From the NCBI GenBank assembly GCA_934524985.1, contig CAKSYT010000003.1:124001-188000 (forward strand): a DNA stretch of 64,000 bases, read 5' to 3'. This stretch comes from an uncultured Faecalibacterium sp. GTDB lineage: Bacteria > Bacillota > Clostridia > Oscillospirales > Ruminococcaceae. The translations under genes and the position numbers were made by a program. The notes beneath the pieces are model-generated. The model saw nothing but the letters and a program-made list of their open reading frames with translations, ran no database searches and was not told the DNA's origin. Below are positions 16,781 through 24,694 of this stretch, piece by piece; positions within the stretch are counted from its first letter, which is position 1, and the number at the start of each line of letters is the position of its first letter.

Positions 16781-18367
16781 ATGAAGCTGTCTGATATCAA
16801 AAACGGCAATCTGTCCGCCGAGTGGGCAGAAAAGGGCTACGAACTGCCCAAATTCGACATTGAGGCCGTGAAGGCTAAGACCCACGCCGAGCCCACTTGG
16901 GTGCACTTCGGCGCAGGCAACATCTTCCGCGCTTTCCCCGCTGCCGTGCTGAACGACGCACTGAACAGCGGCAAGTACGACCGCGGCGTCATCGTGGCCG
17001 AGAGCTTCGACTACGAGATCATCGATAAGGCTTATCAGCCCTACGATAACCTGAGCCTGCTGGTCTGCCTGAAGTCCACCGGCGAGATCGAGAAGAAGGT
17101 CATCGCTTCCGTTACCGAGAGCCTGAAGGCTGATTACTCCTTCGGCGCCGACTGGGCACGTCTGGTGGAGATCTTCCAGAACCCCAGCCTGCAGATGATC
17201 TCCTTCACCATCACCGAGAAGGGCTACGGCGTTGCTCCTGCTGACTTGGAGCGCGGCCTGACCCCCGTGCTGGCTATGGGCAAGGTCACCGCTCTGCTGT
17301 ACGAGCGCTTCAAGGCTGGCAAGCTGCCCCTGACCGTGCAGAGCATGGATAACTGCTCTCACAACGGCGATAAGGTCAAGACTGCTGTCCACGCCTACGC
17401 TGCCAAGTGGGTGGAGCAGGGTCTGGTGCCCGCCGAGTTCCTGGCTTATGTGCAGGACGAGACCAAGGTCACCTTCCCCTGGAGCATGATCGACAAGATC
17501 ACCCCGCGCCCGGACGCAAAGGTGCAGGAGATGCTGGCAAAGGACGGCTTTGAGGACAACTACACCATCGTTACCGAGAAGCACACCTTCACCGCTCCCT
17601 TTGTCAACGCCGAGGAGACCCAGTATCTGTGCATCGAGGACCACTACACCAATGGCCGTCCTCCGCTGGAGCTGGGCGGTGTGCTGTACTGCGACCGCGA
17701 GACCGTGGACAAGATCGAGAAGATGAAGGTCTGCACCTGCCTGAACCCCCTGCACACTGCCATGTCCATCTATGGCTGCATGCTGGGCTACACCCTCATC
17801 TCTGCCGAGATGGCAGACGAGGATCTGCGCTCCTTCATCCAGAAGATCGGCTATATCGAGGCGATGCCCGTGGTCGTTGATCCCGGCGTGCTGAACCCCT
17901 ACGAGTTCATCGGCGCTGTCATCAACCGCCGTCTGCCCAACCCCTTCATGCCCGATGCTCCCCAGCGTATCGCTACCGATACCTCTCAGAAGCTGGCTAT
18001 CCGCTTCGGCGAGACCATCAAGGCTTACGAGGAGCGCGGTCTGGACAAGTCCAACCTCGTGCTGATCCCGCTGGTGCTGGCAGGCTATGCCCGCTACCTG
18101 AAGGGCATCGACGACAACGGCCAGCCCTTCGAGATCTCTCCCGATCCGCTGCTGGCTGAGCTGCAGGCCATCGTCAGCCCCTTGGAAGTCAAGGAAGGCG
18201 AGCAGGACTTCAGCTGCCTGAAGGCTCTGTACAGCCGTGCCGACGTGTTCGGTGTGGACCTGTACGCCGTCGGTCTGGGCGAAAAGATCGAGGGCATGGT
18301 CAAGGAGCTGTACGCCGGTAACGGTGCAGTGCGCAAGACCCTGCACAAGTACACTCTGGCCCGCTAA
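16781..18367 (+). CDS. uxuB: fructuronate reductase (D-mannonate oxidoreductase), mannitol dehydrogenase family
   Basis: NADH-dependent reduction of fructuronate to mannonate, the step before UxuA. The 528-residue protein has the Rossmann motif VHFGAGNIFRAF (about 42-53), and the catalytic polyol-dehydrogenase segment KvCTCLNPLHTAM is visible near residues 309-321. It ends the uxuA-uxuB operon, followed by a 12-bp terminator. The family also holds mannitol and tagaturonate enzymes, but the uxuA neighbour fixes the role. Confidence 0.93.
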   Translation: MKLSDIKNGNLSAEWAEKGYELPKFDIEAVKAKTHAEPTWVHFGAGNIFRAFPAAVLNDALNSGKYDRGVIVAESFDYEIIDKAYQPYDNLSLLVCLKSTGEIEKKVIASVTESLKADYSFGADWARLVEIFQNPSLQMISFTITEKGYGVAPADLERGLTPVLAMGKVTALLYERFKAGKLPLTVQSMDNCSHNGDKVKTAVHAYAAKWVEQGLVPAEFLAYVQDETKVTFPWSMIDKITPRPDAKVQEMLAKDGFEDNYTIVTEKHTFTAPFVNAEETQYLCIEDHYTNGRPPLELGGVLYCDRETVDKIEKMKVCTCLNPLHTAMSIYGCMLGYTLISAEMADEDLRSFIQKIGYIEAMPVVVDPGVLNPYEFIGAVINRRLPNPFMPDAPQRIATDTSQKLAIRFGETIKAYEERGLDKSNLVLIPLVLAGYARYLKGIDDNGQPFEISPDPLLAELQAIVSPLEVKEGEQDFSCLKALYSRADVFGVDLYAVGLGEKIEGMVKELYAGNGAVRKTLHKYTLAR

Positions 18368-18389
18368 AACTTTGTAACGCTATTTCCGT

Positions 18390-18435
18390 ACCCACGCTGC
18401 GCTTTTGCTTTGCCGCAGCGTGGGTTTTTGTTTTG
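18390..18435 (+). terminator. Rho-independent terminator of uxuA-uxuB
   Basis: A 12-bp perfect stem (18390-18401 with 18414-18425) is followed by TTTTTGTTTT. Confidence 0.93.
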
Positions 18436-18474
18436 TCTAAAAGGGTCTGCAAACCTTCCGGGAGCGCTTTTTTA

Positions 18475-18542
18475 CGGGAATGGGCGAAGCCCCGCAGCGC
18501 GACTGTTTCCGAAGGAAACAAGCGCTGCAAATGCAGTTCCCG
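18475..18542. repeat. nested inverted-repeat structure
   Basis: CGGGAA (18475-18480) can pair with TTCCCG (18537-18542). Inside is a hairpin of GCAGCGC/GCGCTGC (18494-18500, 18522-18528) with an inner TGTTTCC/GGAAACA stem and GAA loop. No T tract follows. It abuts the dispersed repeat at 18547. Function unknown. Confidence 0.5.
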
Positions 18543-18546
18543 GTTA

Positions 18547-18640
18547 CGCCCCCTCCCTGTGAAAATGAAATCCCGGAGCGTCCGCAGACGCTCCGGGATT
18601 TCAAATAAATCATAATTTTCCGCTATTCATGCGCAGAGCA
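18547..18640. repeat. dispersed hairpin repeat, copy A
   Basis: A perfect 15-bp stem (18568-18582 with 18587-18601) closes a CGCA loop. Left flank CGCCCCCTCCCTGTGAAAA and right flank CAAATAAA...CCGCTATTCATGCGCAGAGCA match copy B at 46617-46709. Read on the minus strand it lies 70 bp after the YcxB-like gene and is followed by T-rich DNA, so it could also end that transcript. Confidence 0.75.
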
Positions 18641-18673
18641 AAGCGGAGCGCATTGAAAATCGTCCCGGCACCC

Positions 18674-19204
18674 TTATTTCCGGCAGTCGTGCAGGCTGGC
18701 GGCGGGCAGGGCGCTGCCCAGCAGGCTCCATGCGGCATCCATGCTCTCGTTCAGCAGATAGGCCTGATTCCGCTGGACGTAGATGTACACCGCCTCTTTG
18801 GTGCGATAAGCACAGTACACGGTGTTCCAAGTGTAGCGGTTGGTAGGCTCAGCCTTGTTCTGCTCACCGGCCATCCAGACCGAAAGCCCGGCGGCGTCCA
18901 GCTCCAGCCGGTAGAAGGGGCGGGGCAGACCCAGCTTTTTGATCTGCTTGGAGAGGTTCGAAAAAAAGGTGCCGAAGTATACGGCGGGCAGGCCAAGGGC
19001 TACAATGGTCAGCACGGCGGTCAGCAGCCCGGCACCTTCCCGTTTGCCGATCTGGCTCAGGCAGATCCCGGCGCACACCAGCAGAATGGCGGTAAACACC
19101 GCCGGACGCTGCCAGCCCTTGTTGTGGCGCAGCAGGTCAAAGGCTGCAAAATCGTGAAAGCCCTTTTCGTCCATCTGAACGGAAACGCAAACATTCTGGG
19201 TCAT
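18674..19204 (-). CDS. YcxB-like two-helix membrane protein
   Basis: The ATG at 19204 follows AAAAAGGAGAG, giving 176 residues; the longer frame to 19282 runs through the promoter. Two membrane segments lie at about 36-75 (AVFTAILLVCAGICL and AVLTIVALGLPAVYFGTFF). The C-terminal half reads like the YcxB-like domain: a short amphipathic linker, then a beta-rich cytoplasmic part (YRLELDAAGLSVWM, YTWNTVYCAYRTKEAVYIYV). The function of this family is unknown. It is divergent from the histidine kinase operon and shares a regulatory gap with it, which suggests linked control. Confidence 0.7.
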   Translation of the reverse strand: MTQNVCVSVQMDEKGFHDFAAFDLLRHNKGWQRPAVFTAILLVCAGICLSQIGKREGAGLLTAVLTIVALGLPAVYFGTFFSNLSKQIKKLGLPRPFYRLELDAAGLSVWMAGEQNKAEPTNRYTWNTVYCAYRTKEAVYIYVQRNQAYLLNESMDAAWSLLGSALPAASLHDCRK

Positions 19205-19226
19205 AAAGTCACTCTCCTTTTTGGGC

Positions 19227-19255
19227 ATAGTACCACATTTATCGGCAAGAAGCAA
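19227..19255 (-). promoter_or_regulatory. promoter of the YcxB-like gene
   Basis: Minus strand: TTGCTT (19250-19255), 17-bp spacer, TACTAT (19227-19232). Confidence 0.65.
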
Positions 19256-19261
19256 GCAAAA

Positions 19262-19283
19262 GATGCACCGGCGGCGGTGCATC
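19262..19283. promoter_or_regulatory. inverted repeat between divergent promoters
   Basis: GATGCACCG (19262-19270) and CGGTGCATC (19275-19283) form a 9-bp perfect inverted repeat with a 4-bp centre, placed between the two -35 boxes. It could be an operator for both genes. Confidence 0.5.
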
Positions 19284-19287
19284 CGGC

Positions 19288-19317
19288 TTGCAAACCGCCC
19301 GCAAGGCGTGGTAGAAT
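19288..19317 (+). promoter_or_regulatory. promoter of the histidine kinase operon
   Basis: TTGCAA (19288-19293), 18-bp spacer, TAGAAT (19312-19317). Confidence 0.65.
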
Positions 19318-19353
19318 AAGATACACTTTAACGAAAAAAGGGGGGAGCCTTGC

Positions 19354-20883
19354 ATGGAAAGGCGCAACTGGAAGCGCAGCGTTACGCTCAAGCAGCGCAT
19401 GGTGCTGTGCTTGGCAGCATTTTTTGCGGCCTTTGCGTTGCAGCTTGCCCTCAACGGCTATCAGGCACGGGCGGTGCAGCAGGTGCAGGACGACCAGATG
19501 GGCAACTTTAACGCCATCAGCCGCTTTCAGGGCGGCGTGGAAAGCTCCATCAGCATTCTGGAAGCGTACCGCTGGGAGAACGGCGAGACCGAGGAAATGC
19601 TGGAAAAGCTCCGGGCGGCCTGTTCCACCAGCAACGCGTGGCTGTGGCGCATCCGATCCAATATGGATGGCTTGCAGAACGTCAGCGATGAGCAGTGGGT
19701 GCTGTACGGCGCGGTGGAGACTACCTATGGCAGCTACAACACCCTGCTGGAGGAGCTGGAAGGTTATCTTTCCAGCGGACAGGATGCAAAGGCTTCCCAA
19801 CTGTATTACAATAAGGTTTCGGTCTGCGGCGGGTATCTGAGCCAGTACACCATGCAGCTGCTGAAAGCCTCGATTCTGGACGCCCAGACTACTTATACCG
19901 AGATCTCGGAGCTGGGCGAGCGGATCGCCCTGATGCAGATCGTGGTGGTGGCGCTGTGCGTGGCACTGGGCTGCGCCTCCGGTCTGATGGTCATGCGGCT
20001 GCTGACCCCGGTCTCTCAGATGATCGTGGCCTCCCGCGCCATCAGCCGCAGCCAGTTCGATACCCCGGACATCCCGCTGCCCAAGCAGCCGGAGATCGGG
20101 CAGCTGGCGGAATCCTTCAACCGCATGAAGCACTCCATGGCGCAGCAGGTGAGCACCTTACAGGAGAAAAACGAGATCGAGCGGGAGCTGCACCGCCAAA
20201 AGACCGAAGCACTGGAACTGCAGAACCGCATGGAGCGCAGCCGGCTGCAGCAGCTGCGCAGCCAGATCGACCCGCATTTTCTGTTCAACACCCTGAACGT
20301 CATCCAGCAGATGGCGGGCACAGAGTCTGCCTACCGCACACAGGCGCTCATCATGGCGCTTTCCCACCTGCTGCGTTACAGCCTGATGAGCAACGATGAG
20401 CAGGTGCCCCTCTCCCGGGAGGTGCGCGTTGTGGATGAGTACTACTCCATCTACCATGTGCGCTTTGGCGACCGGGTGCAGATGCAGTGGGCGTTCTCGG
20501 ACTCGCTGGATCTGACCGAGACCATGGTGCCGTCCTTTATCTTGCAGCCCATCGTGGAAAACGCCTTTAAGCACGGCATCTGCCCCAAGGAAGAGGGCGG
20601 CGTGGTGCGCATCCGCATGATCCCCCTGCGGGAAAAAGGCCTGCTGTGCATCCGGGTGCTGGACAACGGCATGGGCATTGAGCCGGAGCAGTTACAGCAG
20701 CTGCGCACGGCATTGGAGCAGCCCGCACCCCGCTGGGAGCATATCGGTATTTATAATGTGGCTGCCCGTCTGCGGCTGTTGGATGCCCGCTGCCGGGTGG
20801 TGGTGCGCTCCCGGCCGGGGCGGGGAACTGCGGTGATCCTGTATCTGCCGCTGGTGGAGAATGAGGAGGAATTTGAGGAATGA
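19354..20883 (+). CDS. membrane sensor histidine kinase, YesM/LytS type
   Basis: The 509-residue protein has a membrane helix at about 15-35, an extracytoplasmic sensor domain (about 36-190), a second helix (192-213), a HAMP region, a coiled coil (about 255-300), the His_kinase domain with phospho-acceptor H308 in QIDPHFLFNTLN, and an ATPase domain with ENAFKHGI, DNGMGI and GIYNVAARLRL. This layout marks the YesM class paired with AraC-type regulators, usually for carbohydrate uptake. ATG 19354 follows GGGGGGAG. It overlaps the regulator gene by ATGA. The ligand is unknown; the linked TRAP binding protein may present it. Confidence 0.92.
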   Translation: MERRNWKRSVTLKQRMVLCLAAFFAAFALQLALNGYQARAVQQVQDDQMGNFNAISRFQGGVESSISILEAYRWENGETEEMLEKLRAACSTSNAWLWRIRSNMDGLQNVSDEQWVLYGAVETTYGSYNTLLEELEGYLSSGQDAKASQLYYNKVSVCGGYLSQYTMQLLKASILDAQTTYTEISELGERIALMQIVVVALCVALGCASGLMVMRLLTPVSQMIVASRAISRSQFDTPDIPLPKQPEIGQLAESFNRMKHSMAQQVSTLQEKNEIERELHRQKTEALELQNRMERSRLQQLRSQIDPHFLFNTLNVIQQMAGTESAYRTQALIMALSHLLRYSLMSNDEQVPLSREVRVVDEYYSIYHVRFGDRVQMQWAFSDSLDLTETMVPSFILQPIVENAFKHGICPKEEGGVVRIRMIPLREKGLLCIRVLDNGMGIEPEQLQQLRTALEQPAPRWEHIGIYNVAARLRLLDARCRVVVRSRPGRGTAVILYLPLVENEEEFEE

Positions 20884-21695
20884 TTCGTCTGTTGATCGCG
20901 GATGATGAGAGAATGGAGCGGGAGGCGCTGGCAGATATCGTCATGCGCCGGTTCGAGCATGAGGTGACGGTGGAGATGGCGGAAAACGGACGCAAAGCCG
21001 CCGATACTGCCGTGCTCTGGGAAGCAGACCTGATCTTGATGGACATCGAGATGCCGGGCATGAACGGCTTGGATGCCGCCCGCGCGGTGCTGGAGCAGCG
21101 CCCGGAGTGCAAGGTGATCTTTATCACGGCGTACAGCCTGTTCCAGTACGCCCACGAAGCAGTGCATCTGGGTGCCTGCGACTATCTGCTGAAGCCGGTG
21201 GACCCGGACGAGACCGAGGCCGCCATCCGCCGCGCTATCCGGCAGATCGAAGCGGGACGCCGCTTGGCCGAGCTGGCTGCGGAAGCCCCGGAGCCGGACG
21301 CCGCCCCGGAGCAGGAGACCGACCCCGCCGGGGAAGGGGAGAGCAATCGCAACGCGCTGGTGATGGACCATGTGCGCAAGTATATGGAAGATAACTACAT
21401 GGCTGACCTCTCGCTGGACAGCGTGAGCGAGATCTTGCACATCAGCCCGGCGTATCTTTCGGCACAGTTCAAAAAGTACCAGAAGATGAATTTTCTGGAT
21501 TGCCTGACCGAGCTGCGCATCAACGCCGCCAAGGAACTGCTGGCCGACCCCTTCCGCTCCGCAGCGGAGGTGGCCTCCATGGTGGGCTACGAGGATGCAA
21601 GCTACTTCGCCCGTGCCTTTAAAAAGCGCACCGGCATGACCCCCACCCAGTACCGGAAGGAAGCGGCAAAGGCAGCCCGGGAGGCGCGGCTGTGA
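20880..21695 (+). CDS. response regulator with AraC-type DNA-binding domain, YesN type
   Basis: The 271-residue protein has a receiver domain (D8-D9, phospho-acceptor D55 in LILMDIEMPG, K105) and a double helix-turn-helix AraC domain (about 165-262, ending in the signature DASYFARAFKKRTGMTPTQY). It is shorter than most YesN proteins (often 400-540 residues) because the middle linker is only about 35 residues. It overlaps both neighbours by 4 bp. AraC-type regulators bind direct repeats; such a pair sits at the TRAP promoter at 22838. Confidence 0.94.
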   Translation: MIRLLIADDERMEREALADIVMRRFEHEVTVEMAENGRKAADTAVLWEADLILMDIEMPGMNGLDAARAVLEQRPECKVIFITAYSLFQYAHEAVHLGACDYLLKPVDPDETEAAIRRAIRQIEAGRRLAELAAEAPEPDAAPEQETDPAGEGESNRNALVMDHVRKYMEDNYMADLSLDSVSEILHISPAYLSAQFKKYQKMNFLDCLTELRINAAKELLADPFRSAAEVASMVGYEDASYFARAFKKRTGMTPTQYRKEAAKAAREARL

Positions 21696-22696
21696 CCCGC
21701 CGTCAGTTGCTGCGTCTGCTGACGACAGCTCCGGCACTGGCAGTTACAGGCTGCACGGCGCAGTCTGCTTCTTCGCAGCAGGAAAAGCCGCTGATTCTGC
21801 GCTATGCGGAGAACCAGCCGGAGGATTACCCCACCAGCAAGGCGGCAAGAGCCTTTGCCGAGCTTGTGGCGCAGCGCACGGATGGCCGGGTAAAGGTGCT
21901 GGTTTACAGCGGGGCAGAGCTGGGCGCAGAGCAGAGCGTCATCCAGCAGATGCAGTTCGGCGGGGTGGATTTTTCCCGCGTATCCCTGAGCCAGCTGGCA
22001 GAGTACGAGCCGGAGCTCAGCGTATTGCAGCTGCCTTACCTGTACAGCGATGCCGAGCAGATGTGGCGGGTGCTGGACGGCAGCATCGGCGACGAGTTTC
22101 TGGCTGTGCTGGATGGGATGGACTTAGTGGGGCTTTCGTGGTTTGACGCCGGTGTGCGCAGCTTCTACACCCGGGAAAAGGTGACCGGGCTGGATGACCT
22201 GCAAGGGCTGACCATCCGGGTGCAGGAGTCGGACATGATGAGCGATATGATCACCGCACTGGGCGCAAAACCGGCGCAGGTGGTGTACAGCAAGGTATAT
22301 GCCGCCCTGCATAATGCCGAGATCGACGGCGCAGAGAACAACTGGCCCAGCTACGAGGTGATGGGACACTACGAGGTAGCGCCCTTTTTCCTGAAGGACG
22401 AGCACACCCGCGTACCGGAGGTGCAGCTGGCCAGCCCGGCGGTGATGGAAAAGCTTGCCGCGCTGGACGAGAGTTTCCCGGAGGTGATCCGCGCCTGCGC
22501 CCGGGAGAGCGCACGGACAGAGCGCGAGCTCTGGGCGCGGCGGGAAGCGAACGCAGAGCAGAATATGCGCAAGCTGGGCATCTGCGTTACGGAACTGGAC
22601 GAGGCCGAAAAAGCCCGTTTCCGCGCAGCGGTGCAGCCCATGTACGATGAATTTTCTGCCCAGCAGGAGCTGATCGACCGGATACAGAAAAGCTGA
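21692..22696 (+). CDS. TRAP-type solute-binding lipoprotein, sensor-operon paralogue
   Basis: The 334-residue DctP-family protein starts at GTG 21692, overlapping the regulator stop (GTGA). The signal peptide begins MTRRQLLRLL and ends in the lipobox AVTGC (C21), so it is membrane-anchored outside the cell. DctP features include VLQLPYLYSDAEQMWRVLDG and RSFYTREKVTGLDDLQGLTIRV, with the conserved substrate-carboxylate arginine in the latter; AEIDGAENNWPSY follows. No membrane TRAP components are in this operon; they are in the next one with their own DctP. I infer a sensing role: binding protein, kinase and regulator as a three-component system. Confidence 0.88.
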   Translation: MTRRQLLRLLTTAPALAVTGCTAQSASSQQEKPLILRYAENQPEDYPTSKAARAFAELVAQRTDGRVKVLVYSGAELGAEQSVIQQMQFGGVDFSRVSLSQLAEYEPELSVLQLPYLYSDAEQMWRVLDGSIGDEFLAVLDGMDLVGLSWFDAGVRSFYTREKVTGLDDLQGLTIRVQESDMMSDMITALGAKPAQVVYSKVYAALHNAEIDGAENNWPSYEVMGHYEVAPFFLKDEHTRVPEVQLASPAVMEKLAALDESFPEVIRACARESARTERELWARREANAEQNMRKLGICVTELDEAEKARFRAAVQPMYDEFSAQQELIDRIQKS

Positions 22697-22700
22697 AGAA

Positions 22701-22747
22701 AACACCCCGAGAAGCGCCCGGACGGACATTTTTCGGGGTGTTATTTT
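22701..22747 (+). terminator. terminator of the sensor operon
   Basis: AACACCCCGA (22701-22710) pairs with TCGGGGTGTT (22733-22742), followed by ATTTT. Confidence 0.85.
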
Positions 22748-22837
22748 GCACTATGAATACAGGAATGTATCCAACTGGTCGGCAGTGTTGCACAAACGAA
22801 ACGGAAAGCGGTTGTGCAATATGGCAAAAACAATCTT

Positions 22838-22874
22838 GACATTTTTTCGAAAAACAGGACATTTTTTGAAACCC
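22838..22874 (+). promoter_or_regulatory. 20-bp-period direct repeat, likely regulator site of the TRAP operon
   Basis: GACATTTTTTCGAAA (from 22838) recurs as GACATTTTTTGAAAC (from 22858), exactly 20 bp apart. The second copy abuts the -35 box. Spacing and placement fit an AraC-type activator such as the YesN-like regulator encoded 1.1 kb upstream. Confidence 0.65.
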
Positions 22875-22875
22875 C

Positions 22876-22904
22876 TTGTTTCGTTTCGGAAAATTTGCTA
22901 AAGT
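22876..22904 (+). promoter_or_regulatory. TRAP transporter operon promoter
   Basis: TTGTTT (22876-22881), 17-bp spacer, TAAAGT (22899-22904); both boxes are imperfect, as expected for an activated promoter. Leader about 72 nt. Confidence 0.65.
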
Positions 22905-22982
22905 GTGTACAGTCAATGAACGAAAGCTCCGGCACCTGTGCGCCCGGAGAAGTTCACAATTATTTTAAGGAGGACGATTCCT

Positions 22983-24074
22983 ATGAAAATGATCTCTCGT
23001 CGCAGCTTTATGGCTGTTGCCGGTGCAGCTACTGCTGCTGTTGCTCTGACCGCCTGCGGTGGTTCCAAGAGCGGCTCCACTTCTACCGCTGCTTCTTCCA
23101 CCTCTACCGCAGCTTCTGCTGCTGCCGGTGATGCAGCAGCTGCTGCCAGCGATCCCAAGGTGACTCTGGTCTACGCCGAGGTCAACCCGCTGGATACCAT
23201 CGTTGGTCAGACCGGTTCTCACTTCAAGGAGAAGGTCGAGGAGCTGAGCGGCGGTTCTGTGGTTGTTGACGTGCAGGCTTCCGGTGTTCTGGGCTCTGAG
23301 AACGACGTTCTGGACGCTATTCTGGGCGGCTCTACCTCCATTGATATCAGCCGTATCTCTGCTTTCGCTCTGACCAGCTACGGCTGCAACAAGTCTAAGC
23401 TGCTGTCCATCCCCTTCACCTTCAACAACCGTGCTCACTTCTGGAACTTCGCCAACAGCGATCTGGCTCCTGAGTTCCTGAACGAGCCTCAGGAACTGGG
23501 CCTGCCCGTTCGCGGCCTGTTCTACGGCGAGGAGGGCTTCCGTCACTTCTTCACCGTCAAGCCCGTTGCTGCTATCGGCGACCTGAAGGGCATGAAGCTG
23601 CGTGTGTCCAACGACCCCGTTATGAACGGCATGGTCGAGGGTCTGGGCGCTAACCCCACCGTCGTTGCTTTCGGCGAGCTGTACAGCGCACTGCAGACCG
23701 GCGTTGTGGATGGCGCTGAGCAGCCCATCGCAAACTACAAGTCCAACGCCTTCCCCGAGGTTGCTAACAACCTGATCCTGGACGGCCACACTCTGGGCGC
23801 TGTGCAGGCTGTCATCACCGACAACGCATGGGGCAAGCTGACCGCTAACCAGCAGGCTGCTGTTATGGCTGCTGCTGCCGACACCCAGAAGTTCAACGCT
23901 GATCTGTCTGAGACCGCTGAGAACAAGGTTCTGGACGAGCTGCGTTCCTCCGGCTGCAACGTTGTGGATGTGGACGACAAGACTCCCTGGCAGGAAGCTT
24001 GCGCTAAGGTCATCAAGGACAACACCTCTGATCAGGCTGAGCTGTACCAGAAGCTGCTGGACATGAAGGCATAA
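22983..24074 (+). CDS. dctP: TRAP transporter solute-binding protein
   Basis: Extracytoplasmic receptor of a TRAP importer. ATG 22983 has AAGGAGGA 8 bp upstream, giving 363 residues. The signal begins MKMISRRSFMAVAG and ends with lipobox LTAC (C25), followed by a Ser/Thr/Ala-rich spacer (about 28-58) and the DctP domain with FNNRAHFWNFANSD, VRGLFYGEEGFRHFFT, LKGMKLRVSND (conserved arginine) and VVDGAEQPIANYKS. Codons are T-ended (GCT, GTT, TCT) as in rplU, suggesting high expression. Beside uxuAB, a hexuronate or related acidic sugar is the likely substrate; this is inference. Confidence 0.93.
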   Translation: MKMISRRSFMAVAGAATAAVALTACGGSKSGSTSTAASSTSTAASAAAGDAAAAASDPKVTLVYAEVNPLDTIVGQTGSHFKEKVEELSGGSVVVDVQASGVLGSENDVLDAILGGSTSIDISRISAFALTSYGCNKSKLLSIPFTFNNRAHFWNFANSDLAPEFLNEPQELGLPVRGLFYGEEGFRHFFTVKPVAAIGDLKGMKLRVSNDPVMNGMVEGLGANPTVVAFGELYSALQTGVVDGAEQPIANYKSNAFPEVANNLILDGHTLGAVQAVITDNAWGKLTANQQAAVMAAAADTQKFNADLSETAENKVLDELRSSGCNVVDVDDKTPWQEACAKVIKDNTSDQAELYQKLLDMKA

Positions 24075-24106
24075 GCTGGCTTTCCATCCAATCTGAGTAG
24101 TACATT

Positions 24107-24156
24107 GCCCGGCGGAGGCCCACGGGAATACGCCCGCAGGCTTCGCCGGGCTTTTA
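24107..24156 (+). terminator. intra-operon attenuator between dctP and dctQ
   Basis: GCCCGGCG (24107-24114) pairs with CGCCGGGC (24144-24151), with further inner pairing, followed by TTTTAT. It would lower membrane-subunit expression relative to the binding protein. Confidence 0.65.
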
Positions 24157-24171
24157 TATGGAGGAATTTCT

Positions 24172-24693
24172 ATGCCGAAAATCTTTACCACTCTGGATAA
24201 GATCAGACCGGCGTACGACATTACCTACAAGGTGGTTCTGTTCATCTGCAAGATCCTGCTGATCGCAGATATCCTCATTACCACGATGTCGGTCATTGGC
24301 CGTTACGTCCCCTTTATTCCGGACCCCTCCTGGTCTGAGGAGGTCGTTCTGACCTGCATGAGCTACATGGCTGTGCTGAGCGCTGCGCTGGCCATCCGCC
24401 GCGGCGCACACATCCGCATGACTGCCTTTGATATGTACCTGCCCAAGAAAGTGGTCAAGGCGCTGGACATTCTGGCCGATGTGGCTGTGATGGTTCTTGG
24501 TGTGGTCATGATGGTGGTCGGCTGGAACTACGCCACCACGCTGGGCGGTCGTGGCTTCTATGTTTCCATGCCTTGGCTGAGCCGCTTCTGGATGTACTTC
24601 CCGGTGCCGCTGGCCGGTGTTGCCATGATCATCTTCGAGATCGAATCTCTGTACAACCATATTAAGAGCTTTTTTGTAAAGGAGGAAATGTAA
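24172..24693 (+). CDS. dctQ: TRAP transporter small membrane subunit
   Basis: The 173-residue protein has four membrane segments, as in DctQ: about 18-38, 58-75, 93-118 and 136-160. WSEEVVLTCMSYMAVLSAALAIRRGAHIRM is summarised by the conserved EE and RxGxHI residues of the family at roughly 56-83. GGAGGAATTTCT precedes the ATG. It pairs with DctM as the membrane part of a sodium-coupled importer. One base separates it from dctM. Confidence 0.93.
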   Translation: MPKIFTTLDKIRPAYDITYKVVLFICKILLIADILITTMSVIGRYVPFIPDPSWSEEVVLTCMSYMAVLSAALAIRRGAHIRMTAFDMYLPKKVVKALDILADVAVMVLGVVMMVVGWNYATTLGGRGFYVSMPWLSRFWMYFPVPLAGVAMIIFEIESLYNHIKSFFVKEEM

Positions 24694-24694
24694 T

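Noticed and set aside
22836..22864. TTGACA at 22836 as the TRAP operon -35 box
   Set aside because: 17 bp downstream is ACATTT, a poor -10; the TTGACA is part of the direct repeat. The TTGTTT/TAAAGT pair is better.
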